DNA from: CALMEC01 sp031366605
Lineage (GTDB): Bacteria; Actinomycetota; Thermoleophilia; Miltoncostaeales; Miltoncostaeaceae
Assembly: GCA_031366605.1 (NCBI GenBank)
Contig: JANLOO010000007.1
Location: 62,001 to 126,000 of the forward strand
DNA length: 64,000 nt
Direction of reading: 5' to 3'
Shown here piece by piece: positions 1-9,466 of the stretch. How positions within the stretch are numbered: position 1 is the first letter of the stretch; the number at the start of each line of letters is the position of its first letter. The notes under the pieces are model-generated. The model was not told where the DNA came from and did no database searches. It worked only from the letters and a program-made list of their open reading frames with translations. The position numbers were made by a program, and so were the translations under genes.

Positions 1-1
1 G

Positions 2-1318
2 GACCTGATCGCGGAGGTGCCGTTCTCGTCGGCACGCAAGTGGAGCGGCGTCACAATGCCGGAGTTCGGAAGCGTCGTGATCGGCGCACCGGACGTACTC
101 GAACGGCAGGGCGTGACGCTCGATCAGCAGATTCGGCAGCACGTCGCCGAACACGCCGAGCACCGCCGGCGTGTGCTGCTCGTGGCAACGGGGGAGGGTC
201 GGATCGCCAACGACGCACCGTTGCCGGCGCTGCGGGCTGCGGGTGTGGTTGCGCTCAGCGAGGGACTCCGGGGTGACGCAATCGACACCGTGCGGTTTCT
301 GCGCCAGCAGGGGATCGCGATCAAGGTGATCTCGGGGGATGGCCTCGCGACCGTGCGGGCGATTGCGACGGCCTGCGGTGTCCCGGATGCCGATCGAGCC
401 GTGTCAAGCGAGGATGTGCCCGCCGACCCCACGGAGCTGGAGCGAACCGCGGACGCCACGGTGGTATTCGCGCGCATCACGCCCGAGCAGAAGCGCGACA
501 TCGTCGCCGCGCTCGCGCGTCGCGGTCGATATGTGGCGATGATCGGCGACGGAGTCAACGACGTATTGGCCCTCAAGGAGGCGCGCCTTGCGATTGCGAT
601 GGGATCGGGGAGCCAGATCGCCAAGGGCGTGAGCGACCTCGTGCTGCTCCGTGGCGGGTTCGCCACCGTGCCCGCGGCGATCGAGGAGGGCCGGCGGATC
701 ATCCGGAACACCCATCGCGTCGCCAAGCTCTTCGTCACCAAGACGGTCTACGCAGCGGTGCTGCTGGCGACGATCGGGCTCGCTCCGATCTCGTTTCCGT
801 TCCTGCCACGGCACCTGACCGTGACGGCGTCCCTGACGATCGGCATCCCGGCCTTCTTTCTCGCGCTCGCCCCAAGCTCCGGCCCCGTTCGACGCGAGCG
901 GTTCGTGCGCGATCTCGTGCGTTTCACGGTGCCCGCGGGTCTGATCATCGCCGCGGCGATCATCACCGGTTACCTGACCGTCCGGGGCGCCCTGGACCAG
1001 AGTGTCGTTGCCGGTCGGACCGCGTCCGTGATCATCGCGACGGCGATGGGGCTTGCGCTCGTGATCAATTTGGAGCGCGAGACCCGTGGCGATGTGCGCT
1101 GGTGGGTGTGGTCGATGGTGGGGGCGTTCGCGCTCATCTTCACGGTCGGGCTCTTCACGCAACCCCTCCGTGCGTTCTTCGAGGTCGTCATGCCGACGCC
1201 CGGGACCTGGGGTGCGATCGCAGTCATTTGCGGGGTGGGAACGATGATGCTGGACATGGCGCGGCGCCTCTCGGCGAGGTGGCCGGCAGTGCCCACCGCA
1301 TCGGGGCAGCTCACGTGA
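2..1318 (+). CDS. CtpE-like P-type cation ATPase, C-terminal part (5' end outside window)
   Basis: This is the C-terminal 438 residues of a HAD-type P-ATPase. The frame is open to the window edge, and the sequence at the edge (DLIAEVPFSSARKWSGV) is the nucleotide-binding segment found after the phosphorylation site, so the true start lies upstream. The hinge motif GDGVNDVLALKEA near residue 182 and the following GSGSQIAKGVSDLVLL are typical of the CtpE subgroup, which imports Ca2+ in mycobacteria. About six hydrophobic segments follow. The DKTGT loop and TGES motif are outside the window. Substrate is inferred from family. It heads a run of cation-transport genes on the same strand. Confidence 0.85.
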   Translation, partial: DLIAEVPFSSARKWSGVTMPEFGSVVIGAPDVLERQGVTLDQQIRQHVAEHAEHRRRVLLVATGEGRIANDAPLPALRAAGVVALSEGLRGDAIDTVRFLRQQGIAIKVISGDGLATVRAIATACGVPDADRAVSSEDVPADPTELERTADATVVFARITPEQKRDIVAALARRGRYVAMIGDGVNDVLALKEARLAIAMGSGSQIAKGVSDLVLLRGGFATVPAAIEEGRRIIRNTHRVAKLFVTKTVYAAVLLATIGLAPISFPFLPRHLTVTASLTIGIPAFFLALAPSSGPVRRERFVRDLVRFTVPAGLIIAAAIITGYLTVRGALDQSVVAGRTASVIIATAMGLALVINLERETRGDVRWWVWSMVGAFALIFTVGLFTQPLRAFFEVVMPTPGTWGAIAVICGVGTMMLDMARRLSARWPAVPTASGQLT

Positions 1319-1364
1319 AGCACGCGCCGACGATTCGAAGGGACCCAATTCCGGCCGCTGGTGT

Positions 1365-2597
1365 GTGAGGCTCCCCGCCGTGGAACTCACGCGCCTGCAA
1401 CGTCGCGAGGTCGTGGACGGCGACGGTCGGCGCGTTGGTACGGTCGCCGATGTCGCCGTGAGCCTCGCCGAGACATATCCGGCGGTCACCCACCTCCTTG
1501 TCCGCACGGCGCCCGGGTCGACTGTGGTCATCCCCTGGTCGCAGGTGCGCCGGGTCGACGAAACGCGTCTTGAGCTTCGCGCCGTGGGGGTGAGCACCGC
1601 CGCCGAGACGCTCCCCGACACCGCGCTGCTTCTTGGTCGTGATGTCCTTGACACCCAGGTGTTCGATATCGCGGGCAAGCGCCTGGCTCGGGTTGGTGAC
1701 GTTCGGTTGGAGGAGGATCAGGGCACGTTCAGAGCCGTCGGAGTGGAGGTCGGGGTCGGTGCGGTCCTGCGTCGCCTCGGTCTGGCTTGCCTTGCCCGGC
1801 GCCGGCGCGAGGATCCCATCGCCTGGACGGACCTGCATCTGGCATCAGCCCGCGGACATACGTTGGCGCTCGCCACGCAGACCGCACGTCGCCTGACCTC
1901 CGCCGACATGGCCGAGCTTCTGGGACACCTTCCGACCAGTCACGGGGCAGCCCTGCTCGAGGGCCTCCCTCCGCGCGTCGCGGCGGACGCACTCAGTCAT
2001 GCGCGTCCCCACATGGGTGCCCGACTCGTACGCGCGATCACACCCAACCGGGCGGCGTCGATCCTTGCCGAGATGGCCGGCGACGATGCCACTGCAGCAC
2101 TCCGGCATCTGTCGGCACCCGACCTCGATGCGCTCCTGGGGCACTTGGACTCGGTGCGTGCAAGTCAACTCCGCCGTCTGCTCGCACACCCCGTGCGTAC
2201 CGCAGGTGGCCTGATGAACCCGGACGTGATCACGGCACGCGCCGGTGAGACGATCGACGCGATCCGCGCCCGAGTTGCCGAACGTCCTCCCCGGCTCGAT
2301 GCGTTGCTCACGGTCTTCTAAATCGATGACGACGGGCGGCCCGTTGGCGCGGTGTCGCCCATCGGGCTGCTGACGGGGGCGCTGCGCCCGCGCTCGACCC
2401 CGATCGTGCGGCAGAGCGCACCCGTCGCCGACGTGGTCGACATTTTCGCGCTGCATGACGTGCTGGCCGTGCCCGTCGTCGATGACGAGGGCCGCCTGGT
2501 CGGCGTGATCGCGGTTGACGACGTCTTCGAGGAACTTCTTGCCGAGCGACTCCCCGCGCGGCGTCGCTATCGGCCGTTCGGTCGGCGGGGTCGATGA
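1365..2597 (+). pseudogene. PRC-barrel / MgtE-N / CBS protein split by an in-frame TAA
   Basis: A GTG start opens a 318-codon frame with PRC-barrel-like segments (residues about 8-75 and 85-165), then an MgtE N-terminal superhelical domain (about 180-290) and the beginning of a CBS pair. At 2319-2321 a TAA interrupts it. The same frame continues without a gap as IDDDGRPVGAVSPIGLL and a complete second CBS motif to 2597. A TAC at this place would restore a continuous 410-residue protein. This architecture is usually found beside NRAMP-type transporters as a putative Mg2+/nucleotide sensor, and here the end overlaps the NRAMP gene by 4 nt. It may be a real nonsense mutation, readthrough or a base-call error. 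Confidence 0.8.
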
Positions 2598-3811
2598 AAG
2601 CCCGCTGGATCGCACTGTTCGCCGTCGTCGGCCCCGGGGTACTCGCCGGCCTCTCCGACGACGACCCCGCGGGCATCACGACGTACTCGATCTTGGGGAC
2701 GGACTACGGCTACCGGTTGCTCTGGGTGCTGCTGGTGTCGACCCTGGCGCTGATCGTCTTCCATGAACTCGGCGCACGTTTAGGCGTCGCGACGGGGCAA
2801 GGGCTGATCGGGCTCGTGCGCGAGCGCTACGGCGTGAGGGTTGGTGCGATGGGGCTTGCGGCGCTCGTCGCGGCGAACCTGGGGACGACGTGCGCGGAGT
2901 TCGCAGGAGTGGCCGCCGGGTTCGAGCTGGCCGGTGTGTCGCGATACGTGAGCGTGCCGATCGCGGGGGTGGTGGTGTCGTTGTTTGTGCTGAAGGGAAG
3001 CTTTCGACGCGTCGAGCGCATCCTGCTGGCGCTGGCGGCGGTGTTCGCGGCATACATCGTGGCAGGGGTGCTGGCACACCCCTCGTGGGGCGCGGCCGGT
3101 CGAGGCCTCGTCGTTCCCAACCTGCCGTTCACACGGGATGCCCTGCTCGTCGCGACCGCGACCGTGGGCACGACGCTGGCCCCGTGGGGGCTCGCGTTCA
3201 TCCAGTCGTACGTGGCCGACAAGCGACTCTCGCCCAAGGACATGGCTTACGAACGCATCGACGTGGTCGTCGGCGCGGTCCTGACCGGGGTCATCGGCGC
3301 GATGGTGGTCGTCGCCTGTGCCGCCACACTGCACCAGAACGGCCGCACCATCCACGATGCCAAGGACGCGGCAGTCGCCCTCGAACCACTGGCCGGCAAC
3401 CTCGCGGCAACCCTCTTTGCCGTCGGCTTGGTCGGCGCGGCCCTGATGGCGGCTTCGATCCTGCCCCTGACGACGGCCTACTCGGTGTGCGAGGCGGTTG
3501 GAGTCGAAGCGACGTTGGACGATCCGGTTCGCGAAGCGCCGGTTTTCTACGGGACGTTCGCGGTCGTCACGATCGTCGCCGTCGCCATCGTCCTCGCTCC
3601 GGGAGCCGCGCTGATCCCGATCCTGTACCTGACCCAGGTCGTCAACGCGGTCCTGCTGCTTCCGCTGATGGTGATGATCCTGGGCATGGCCCGCGACCGC
3701 ACGCTCATGGGAACCCTGGTCATCGGACGCACGACGAGCATCACGGCGATGTCGTGCATCGCGCTCGTCGGTGCGTGTGTCGCCGGATTGGCCGTGCTGT
3801 CGCTCTGGTGA
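2594..3811 (+). CDS. NRAMP-family divalent metal transporter
   Basis: This 405-residue integral membrane protein has about 11 hydrophobic segments. The first helix carries SDDDPAGITTYS, the variant of the NRAMP DPGN metal-binding motif seen in actinobacterial Mn2+/Mg2+ NRAMP relatives. The ATG at 2594 overlaps the end of the CBS frame (ATGA), so the two genes are probably translationally coupled and the CBS/MgtE-N protein is its likely regulatory partner. Metal specificity cannot be read from sequence: the missing canonical DPGN means Mg2+ as well as Mn2+ is possible. The length is normal for the family. Confidence 0.85.
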   Translation: MKARWIALFAVVGPGVLAGLSDDDPAGITTYSILGTDYGYRLLWVLLVSTLALIVFHELGARLGVATGQGLIGLVRERYGVRVGAMGLAALVAANLGTTCAEFAGVAAGFELAGVSRYVSVPIAGVVVSLFVLKGSFRRVERILLALAAVFAAYIVAGVLAHPSWGAAGRGLVVPNLPFTRDALLVATATVGTTLAPWGLAFIQSYVADKRLSPKDMAYERIDVVVGAVLTGVIGAMVVVACAATLHQNGRTIHDAKDAAVALEPLAGNLAATLFAVGLVGAALMAASILPLTTAYSVCEAVGVEATLDDPVREAPVFYGTFAVVTIVAVAIVLAPGAALIPILYLTQVVNAVLLLPLMVMILGMARDRTLMGTLVIGRTTSITAMSCIALVGACVAGLAVLSLW

Positions 3812-3877
3812 GGGAGGGCCCGGTGAGGGCGCCCACGAAGGAGCCACCCGTGTGCATCGTGCGGCTCACGACGCGAA

Positions 3878-3903
3878 CGGTGTGTGGACCCAAGGGCACA
3901 CCG
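3878..3903. promoter_or_regulatory. Inverted repeat upstream of GAF histidine kinase
   Basis: A perfect 7-bp inverted repeat, CGGTGTG and CACACCG, is separated by 12 nt and lies 46-72 nt before the GTG start of the histidine kinase. The position fits an operator or a leader hairpin. No regulator is assigned. Confidence 0.3.
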
Positions 3904-3949
3904 GTCGGTAGCGTTACGGTCCGCATCACTGCAGAAGTAGGCGATCGTC

Positions 3950-5647
3950 GTGGCGAACCCCAATTCGAAAGCTGTATCAGGAGTCGCGACGCTGAGTGCT
4001 GAGCGGATGGCGGCGTTGGTCGATGCGGGCGCCGAGCTGCTGACCGAACTCGACATCGAACGTGTGCTCGAGAAGGCACTGGCTGCCGGCCGAGCGGCGA
4101 CCGGTGCCAAGTACGCAGCGCTTGGGATCCTCGATGACGCGCGCCTTCGCCTGGCACGATTCGAGACGAGTGGAATCGACGAGGCGACGCATCGCAACAT
4201 CGGCGATCTGCCCCAAGGCCACGGCATCCTCGGACTGCTCATCACCGAACCGCATCCGCTTCGCCTGGACGACGTCGGCAGCCACCCGAAGTCGTACGGG
4301 TTTCCGATCGGCCATCCGGCGATGACGACGTTCCTGGGTGTTCCCATCAGCCTGCGCGGAGAGATCTGGGGCAACTTCTACCTGACGGACAAGGAGTCGG
4401 GTGAGCCGTTTGACGACGCCGACGAAGCGGCGATCGTGTTGCTGGCGAGATGGATTGGATTCGCTGTCGCCAACGCTACTTCCTACCGTCGGGAGGTCGG
4501 TCGGCGGACGGCGTTGGAGCGGGTGGTTGGCGCGCTCGAGGCGACGAGTGCGATCGCTCGCGCCGTCAGCGACGAAACCGACCTGGATCGCATCCTCGAG
4601 TTGATCGTCAAGCGCGGGCGGGCGCTGATCGAGGCGCGGGCGACGGCGATCTTGCTCCTCGAAGGTGAAGAGCTGGTCGTCTGCAAGGCTGCGGGTGAGT
4701 TCACTGATGCGCTCGTCGGCCGTCGTAGCGATGTCCTCGAATCACTCTGCGGCGAGGTGCTCGTTTCCGGAAAGGCACGACGATTCGATGGCCTCGCCGG
4801 CCACCCCCGTCTCGCGCCGTTGCACGACAGCAATGTGCAGGCGCTGCTGTGCGTCCCGTTGTACGTGCGGGGGCGGGCGTTGGGCGTGTTGGCAGCGGTG
4901 GATCGACTCGACGCAGGCCCCGGGTTCAGCGATGACGACGAGCAGCTGTTCGATGCGTTCGCGGCGAGTGCCGCCAATGCGGTCGCGACCGCCAAGAACG
5001 TCGTGACCGAGGGCTTGCGACGGGCCATCCAGGCCTCCGAACGCGAACGCACGCGCTGGGCGCGCGAGCTGCACGACGAACCGCTCCAAGAACTCGCTGC
5101 CCTCAAGCTCGCGCTCGGTCGGTTGCGACGCAGCGATGATCGCGCCGAAACCGAAAGCGCCCTGGCACTCGCCGAGCAGCAAGTCGACCGAGCCGTCAAC
5201 GGACTCCGCGAGATGGTCACCGAGCTGCGGCCGGCCCTCGACGAGCTCGGAACGCAAGCGGCCCTGACGTCACTCTGCGAGCGCGCCGCGCGGCAAGGCC
5301 GGCTCGAGGTCAACCTCCACGCCGACTTCGACTTTGAATCGGGCCGCCAGGAGACCCGGCACACCCCCGAGGTCGAGGCAACCGTCTATCGGGTGGTCCA
5401 GGAGGCACTGACCAACGTGATCAAACACGCTGACGCGCGCATCGCCGAGGTGTCGGTCGTGGAGGCACACGGCACGATCACGATTCGCGTTCGCGACGAC
5501 GGACGTGGGATGAGCGGCGAGACATCGGACACGAGCTTCGGGCTCATCGGGATGCGTGAGCGATTGGCGCTCGTCGGTGGGGCGCTCCGGACGGAGTCGC
5601 AGCCGGGGCGCGGAACCCTCGTCGAGGCGGTCATTCCCGTCGACTGA
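3950..5647 (+). CDS. Two-GAF sensor histidine kinase (DevS/NarX type)
   Basis: This 565-residue soluble kinase has two GAF domains (about 15-175 and 195-345), a HisKA_3 dimerisation helix with the phospho-acceptor His near residue 375 in ARELHDEPLQ, and a HATPase_c domain with an N-box (VQEALTNVIKHA) and G-box (DDGRGM). The order matches DevS/DosS, whose first GAF binds haem for O2/NO sensing, but haem binding here is not proven. No membrane segment is seen. There is no adjacent response regulator; the nearest NarL-type regulator in the window is at 23257, beside a similar kinase. The start is a GTG, and ATGs further in would cut the first GAF. Confidence 0.85.
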   Translation: MANPNSKAVSGVATLSAERMAALVDAGAELLTELDIERVLEKALAAGRAATGAKYAALGILDDARLRLARFETSGIDEATHRNIGDLPQGHGILGLLITEPHPLRLDDVGSHPKSYGFPIGHPAMTTFLGVPISLRGEIWGNFYLTDKESGEPFDDADEAAIVLLARWIGFAVANATSYRREVGRRTALERVVGALEATSAIARAVSDETDLDRILELIVKRGRALIEARATAILLLEGEELVVCKAAGEFTDALVGRRSDVLESLCGEVLVSGKARRFDGLAGHPRLAPLHDSNVQALLCVPLYVRGRALGVLAAVDRLDAGPGFSDDDEQLFDAFAASAANAVATAKNVVTEGLRRAIQASERERTRWARELHDEPLQELAALKLALGRLRRSDDRAETESALALAEQQVDRAVNGLREMVTELRPALDELGTQAALTSLCERAARQGRLEVNLHADFDFESGRQETRHTPEVEATVYRVVQEALTNVIKHADARIAEVSVVEAHGTITIRVRDDGRGMSGETSDTSFGLIGMRERLALVGGALRTESQPGRGTLVEAVIPVD

Positions 5648-5768
5648 AGACGGTCCTTCGTTGTCTCGCGTCAGATGCGCGCCGCTCAAGATCCCTCGGC
5701 TTAACCGCAGGTCGCGGCGTGCGGATCGCCGATGGCGGTGCCGTCGCGTCGGGGATAGGGTCAGTGGT

Positions 5769-6209
5769 ATGGACGCTCCGTACCGCCACATCGCATGTTG
5801 TATCGATCGATCAGAGGCGTCGAAAGGCGTCCTCCTCGAAGCCACACGGTTGCGGGACCTCGGACCGGGACGGCTCAGCATCGTCCATGTGTCCGATTGG
5901 GGCATTCTCGGCGCCTACCCGGGCGTCGTGGCGGTCGACCCTGAGCCGATCCGCAGAGAGTCCCAGGAGTGGCTCGACGAGGTCGTCGCGGCAACACCCG
6001 GATCCGAGGGGGTCTTCCTCGACGGCTACCCGGCGGCGGTGGCGTGTGAGTGGGCAGAGCGAGAAGGCGTCGACCTGCTCATCGCATCGTCGAGTCGCGG
6101 GTTGGTCGAGCGCGTGCTTCTGGGGAGTTTCGCCGGGTACATGGCCCGCCACGCCCCGTGCTCCGTTCTGCTGACTCGCCCTGTGGTTAAAGCAGCAACG
6201 GCCGGCTGA
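5769..6209 (+). CDS. Universal stress protein (UspA family)
   Basis: This 146-residue single-domain Usp begins MDAPYRHIACCIDRSEAS, the usual first beta strand and turn. It ends with ASSSRGLVERVLLGSFAGYMARHAPCSVLL, which matches the ATP-binding G-2x-G-9x-G(S/T) region, although the first Gly is Ser here. The frame is open further upstream, but the ATG at 5769 gives the standard Usp N-terminus. Usp genes commonly accompany DevR/S-type kinases and P-ATPases in actinobacterial hypoxia regulons, and here one sits between a GAF kinase and a P-ATPase. Confidence 0.85.
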   Translation: MDAPYRHIACCIDRSEASKGVLLEATRLRDLGPGRLSIVHVSDWGILGAYPGVVAVDPEPIRRESQEWLDEVVAATPGSEGVFLDGYPAAVACEWAEREGVDLLIASSSRGLVERVLLGSFAGYMARHAPCSVLLTRPVVKAATAG

Positions 6210-6270
6210 CGAGAGCCGCCGGGCCGGCGTCTGATGAACCGCGCGATCACGACGGCGGCCGAGGCGCGGG

Positions 6271-9015
6271 ATGCAACCTGATCCGGGCGACGGCATCGAC
6301 ATGGATCCGCGCGAACCGATCAAACGACTGCTGCGCGATCTTCGCGCCAGCCCCGAGGGTCTTACAGGCCGCGAGGCTGATCGGCGGCTCGTCGCATACG
6401 GACCCAACGAGCTGACGCGACGCGGGCGTGCGCGCTGGCCACGGCAGCTCGCGCAACAACTCGTACACCCGCTTGCGTTGCTGCTCTGGGTGGCCGCTGT
6501 GCTCACGTTGGTCAGCGGTTCGTCCGCGCTCACAACCGCGATTGCTGCGGTCGTGCTGCTCAACGCCCTCTTCGCTTTCGTCCAGGAGCGCCAGGCCGAG
6601 CAGGCAATCGAAGCCCTTCGGCGCTACCTCCCCCAGCAGGCCAACGTACTCCGGGACGGTCGTCGGGAGCAGGTCGACGCACGCACGCTTGTGCCCGGCG
6701 ACGTGCTCCTGATCGAGGAGGGCGATCGGATCTCAGCGGACGCCAGGTTGCTCGACGGGGCAATCGATGTCGATTTGTCGACGATGACGGGCGAGGCGCA
6801 GCCGGTGTTCCGCTCGGCCGAGTTCGCGGACACCACCGGTCCGTTGCTCCACGCGCGCGAACTCGTCTTCAGCGGCACGACATGCGTCGGAGGAGTCGCC
6901 AGCGCGCTCATCGTCGCCACCGGCATGCACACCGAGCTCGGGAGGATCGCCGCGCTGTCTGAGCGCGTCGGGGTCGACCCCAGCCCGCTTGAGCGAGAAG
7001 TCCGCCGCGTCGCATGGCTGATCGCGGTCGTTGCCCTCGTCGTCGGTCTCGCGTTCCTCCCGCTTGGTTGGCTTGTCGCAGGGCTGCCCCTCAAAGATGC
7101 AGTGAGCTTCGCGATCGGCTTGATCGTGGCCAACGTGCCCGAGGGACTTCTGCCGACGATCACCCTCGCGCTGGCGGTGGGCGTGGCGGGCCTGGCGCGA
7201 CGAGGGGCGCTTGTCAAGCGTTTGAGCGCGGTCGAGACGCTGGGCTCGACGAGTGTCATCTGCACGGACAAGACCGGCACGCTGACCGAGAATCGGATGC
7301 GCGCCGTCAGGATCTGGACGCCGGTCAGTGCGGTCGATCTGGAAGGGGATGTCGACCTGGAGGCCGTGATCGCCGCAGACCCGGTGCTCGGGTTGCTCGG
7401 ACGCGCGGCGGCGGCCTGCTCGACAGCCGAGTTCGACCCGGCGCGCACCGGCAAGTCGCGTGGCGACGCGACCGAGATCGGGATGCTCGAAGCGGCGACC
7501 AGAGTCGGGGTCGATGTCGCAGTCGCCTCGCGCGAACACCACCGGCGCAAGCTCTACCGCTTCGATCCGACCCTGCGGTTGATGTCCACGGTCGATGAAC
7601 GCGTCGACGGCGGCCTGACCGTGCACACCAAAGGAGCCCCGGAGGAGGTGCTCGCGCGCGCGACCACGATCGGCGGGCCGGACGGCCTGCGGCAGCTCAC
7701 CGAGGTCGATCGCGCGCACGTGCTGACCATGCTCGAGCGCTACGCGTCGCAGGGCCTGCGGGTACTGGCGGTCGCGCGGCGGCGTCTTGAGGAGGGTGCC
7801 GAGCCACCGACCAAGCGGGAGGAGGCCGAGGTCGGCCTTTGCCTGCTCGGACTGGTGTGTCTCTTCGATCCGCCCCGCGCGGAGGTCGCAGAGGCGGTCG
7901 CGAGTTGCCACGCCGCCGGAATCCGGATCATGGTCGTGACCGGCGACTATGGACCGACGGCCGCCGAGATCGCGCGCCGGGTCGGCATCGCGCGGGATGG
8001 CGGCACCGTTGTCACGGGCGAGGAGCTCGATCGGTTGAGCGAGGGAGACCTCGATCGGTTGCTCCGCGAGGGCAAGGAGCTGATCTTCGCGCGCGCATCG
8101 CCCGAGGCAAAGCTGCGGATCGCCGATGCCCTGCGGGCCGAGGGTCACGTCGTTGCGATGACCGGCGACGGCGTCAACGACGCTCCCGCCCTGCGGTGTG
8201 CGGACATCGGGGTGGCGATGGGGCGGTCGGGCACGGACGTCGCGCGCGAGGCGGCCACGATGGTGCTGACCGACGACAACTTCGCAACCATCGTCGTCGC
8301 CGTCGCCACGGGGCGCCGTGTGTTCGACAACGTGCGCAAGTTCATGGTCTACATCTTCGCCCACGCGACTCCCGAGGTGGTGCCGTTCCTCGTCTTCGCC
8401 CTGGCGGGCGGCAGGATTCCGCTGCCGCTGACCGTCCTTCAGATCCTCGCCATCGATCTGGGCACCGAGATCTTTCCCGCCCTCGCGCTTGGCCGCGAAC
8501 CCGCCGAGCCGGGGCTGATGGAACGCGCGCCGCGCCGGCGCACGGAAGGTGTCATCCGCCGCGCGATGCTGGTCCGGGCCTGGCTCTTTCTCGGGCTGAT
8601 CGAGGCTGTGCTCGTCATGGGCGGCTTCTTCTTCGTGCTGATCCGGGCCGGGTGGAGTCCCAGCGACGCCATCTCGAGCGGCTCACCGCTGCACGGCGCC
8701 TACCTGGCGGCGACGACGATGACGTTCGCCGGGATCGTCGCCTGCCAGATCGGAACAGCGCTCGCAGCACGCACGGAGCGAGTTTCGCTGAAGACGATCG
8801 GGTTCTTCAGCAACCCTCTCCTGCTCTGGGGGATCCTCTCCGAGATTGTGTTCGCCGCCGCGCTCATCTATGCGCCGCCACTCCAGGGCATCTTCGGGAC
8901 GGCCGCGCTCGGTCCCGCCGAGATCGGGATCTTGGCGGTGTTTCCGCTGATCGTGTGGGGTGCGGATGAGCTTCGCCGCCGATGGGCGCGTGGCCGCGCC
9001 GGACAGCCGACGTGA
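6271..9015 (+). CDS. P2-type cation-transporting ATPase (Ca2+/Na+,K+ ATPase family)
   Basis: This 914-residue protein is full length for a type II P-ATPase: an N-terminal cation-ATPase domain (PEGLTGREADRRL), an actuator loop with TMTGEA, transmembrane helix 4 with VANVPEGLLPT, the phosphorylation motif CTDKTGTLTEN (Asp near residue 333), an N-domain, the hinge TGDGVNDAPAL and a C-terminal four-helix bundle. The helix-4 motif NVPEGLL is closer to Na+,K+-ATPase than to the AIPEGLP of Ca2+ pumps, so the transported ion is uncertain. The annotated ATG has GAGG upstream; an internal ATG at 6301 is an alternative. The homologue CtpF belongs to the DosR regulon in mycobacteria. Confidence 0.9.
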   Translation: MQPDPGDGIDMDPREPIKRLLRDLRASPEGLTGREADRRLVAYGPNELTRRGRARWPRQLAQQLVHPLALLLWVAAVLTLVSGSSALTTAIAAVVLLNALFAFVQERQAEQAIEALRRYLPQQANVLRDGRREQVDARTLVPGDVLLIEEGDRISADARLLDGAIDVDLSTMTGEAQPVFRSAEFADTTGPLLHARELVFSGTTCVGGVASALIVATGMHTELGRIAALSERVGVDPSPLEREVRRVAWLIAVVALVVGLAFLPLGWLVAGLPLKDAVSFAIGLIVANVPEGLLPTITLALAVGVAGLARRGALVKRLSAVETLGSTSVICTDKTGTLTENRMRAVRIWTPVSAVDLEGDVDLEAVIAADPVLGLLGRAAAACSTAEFDPARTGKSRGDATEIGMLEAATRVGVDVAVASREHHRRKLYRFDPTLRLMSTVDERVDGGLTVHTKGAPEEVLARATTIGGPDGLRQLTEVDRAHVLTMLERYASQGLRVLAVARRRLEEGAEPPTKREEAEVGLCLLGLVCLFDPPRAEVAEAVASCHAAGIRIMVVTGDYGPTAAEIARRVGIARDGGTVVTGEELDRLSEGDLDRLLREGKELIFARASPEAKLRIADALRAEGHVVAMTGDGVNDAPALRCADIGVAMGRSGTDVAREAATMVLTDDNFATIVVAVATGRRVFDNVRKFMVYIFAHATPEVVPFLVFALAGGRIPLPLTVLQILAIDLGTEIFPALALGREPAEPGLMERAPRRRTEGVIRRAMLVRAWLFLGLIEAVLVMGGFFFVLIRAGWSPSDAISSGSPLHGAYLAATTMTFAGIVACQIGTALAARTERVSLKTIGFFSNPLLLWGILSEIVFAAALIYAPPLQGIFGTAALGPAEIGILAVFPLIVWGADELRRRWARGRAGQPT

Positions 9016-9119
9016 GGTCGGTTTCGGGTTCGCCGAAGCGACAGGCGGTGGTTTCCCCGATGGTTGCGGTCGTCAGCTCAGCGAGGCTTGTGGAATACGC
9101 CACGACCGAGGAGGACGCC

Positions 9120-9362
9120 ATGAACGCAGAGGTTGGGGATCGACTCGTGGTCCACGCGCATCACCTGGGTGAGCCGGAGCGAGACGCGGAGATCCTCGAG
9201 GTGATGGGCAAGAACGGCCTACCGCCGTACCGCGTGCGCTGGAGCGACGATGGGCACGAGGGAATCTTCTTCCCCGGCTCCGACGCGTCCGTGGAGCACC
9301 TTGCGCATCACGTCGTCAAGCGGACCCGCGCCAAGGGGCACACGCCGAGCCAACCCGCCTGA
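9120..9362 (+). CDS. DUF1918 small protein
   Basis: This 80-residue protein starts at an ATG preceded by GAGGAGG. The body, VGDRLVVHAHHLGEPERDAEIL followed in the same frame by PPYRVRWSDDGHEGIFFPGSDA, is the conserved DUF1918 SH3-like fold. Its function is unknown. Such proteins recur in actinobacterial stress islands, as here between a P-ATPase and an MgtC-like protein. Confidence 0.85.
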   Translation: MNAEVGDRLVVHAHHLGEPERDAEILEVMGKNGLPPYRVRWSDDGHEGIFFPGSDASVEHLAHHVVKRTRAKGHTPSQPA

Positions 9363-9466
9363 GCGGTCGCTCTCAGGGTCCCACGAGCATGCGGGAGGCG
9401 GATGGGGCATAGCCTGGGGCTTGTGACCGATCCCTTCCCGTCATTCCCTTGCGGACTCGAGGCGCG

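Noticed and set aside
404..1678. 424-codon open frame on the minus strand across the CtpE and PRC/CBS genes
   Set aside because: Low-complexity Arg/His/Asp-rich translation without family resemblance, antisense to two clear genes. Typical GC-rich shadow frame.
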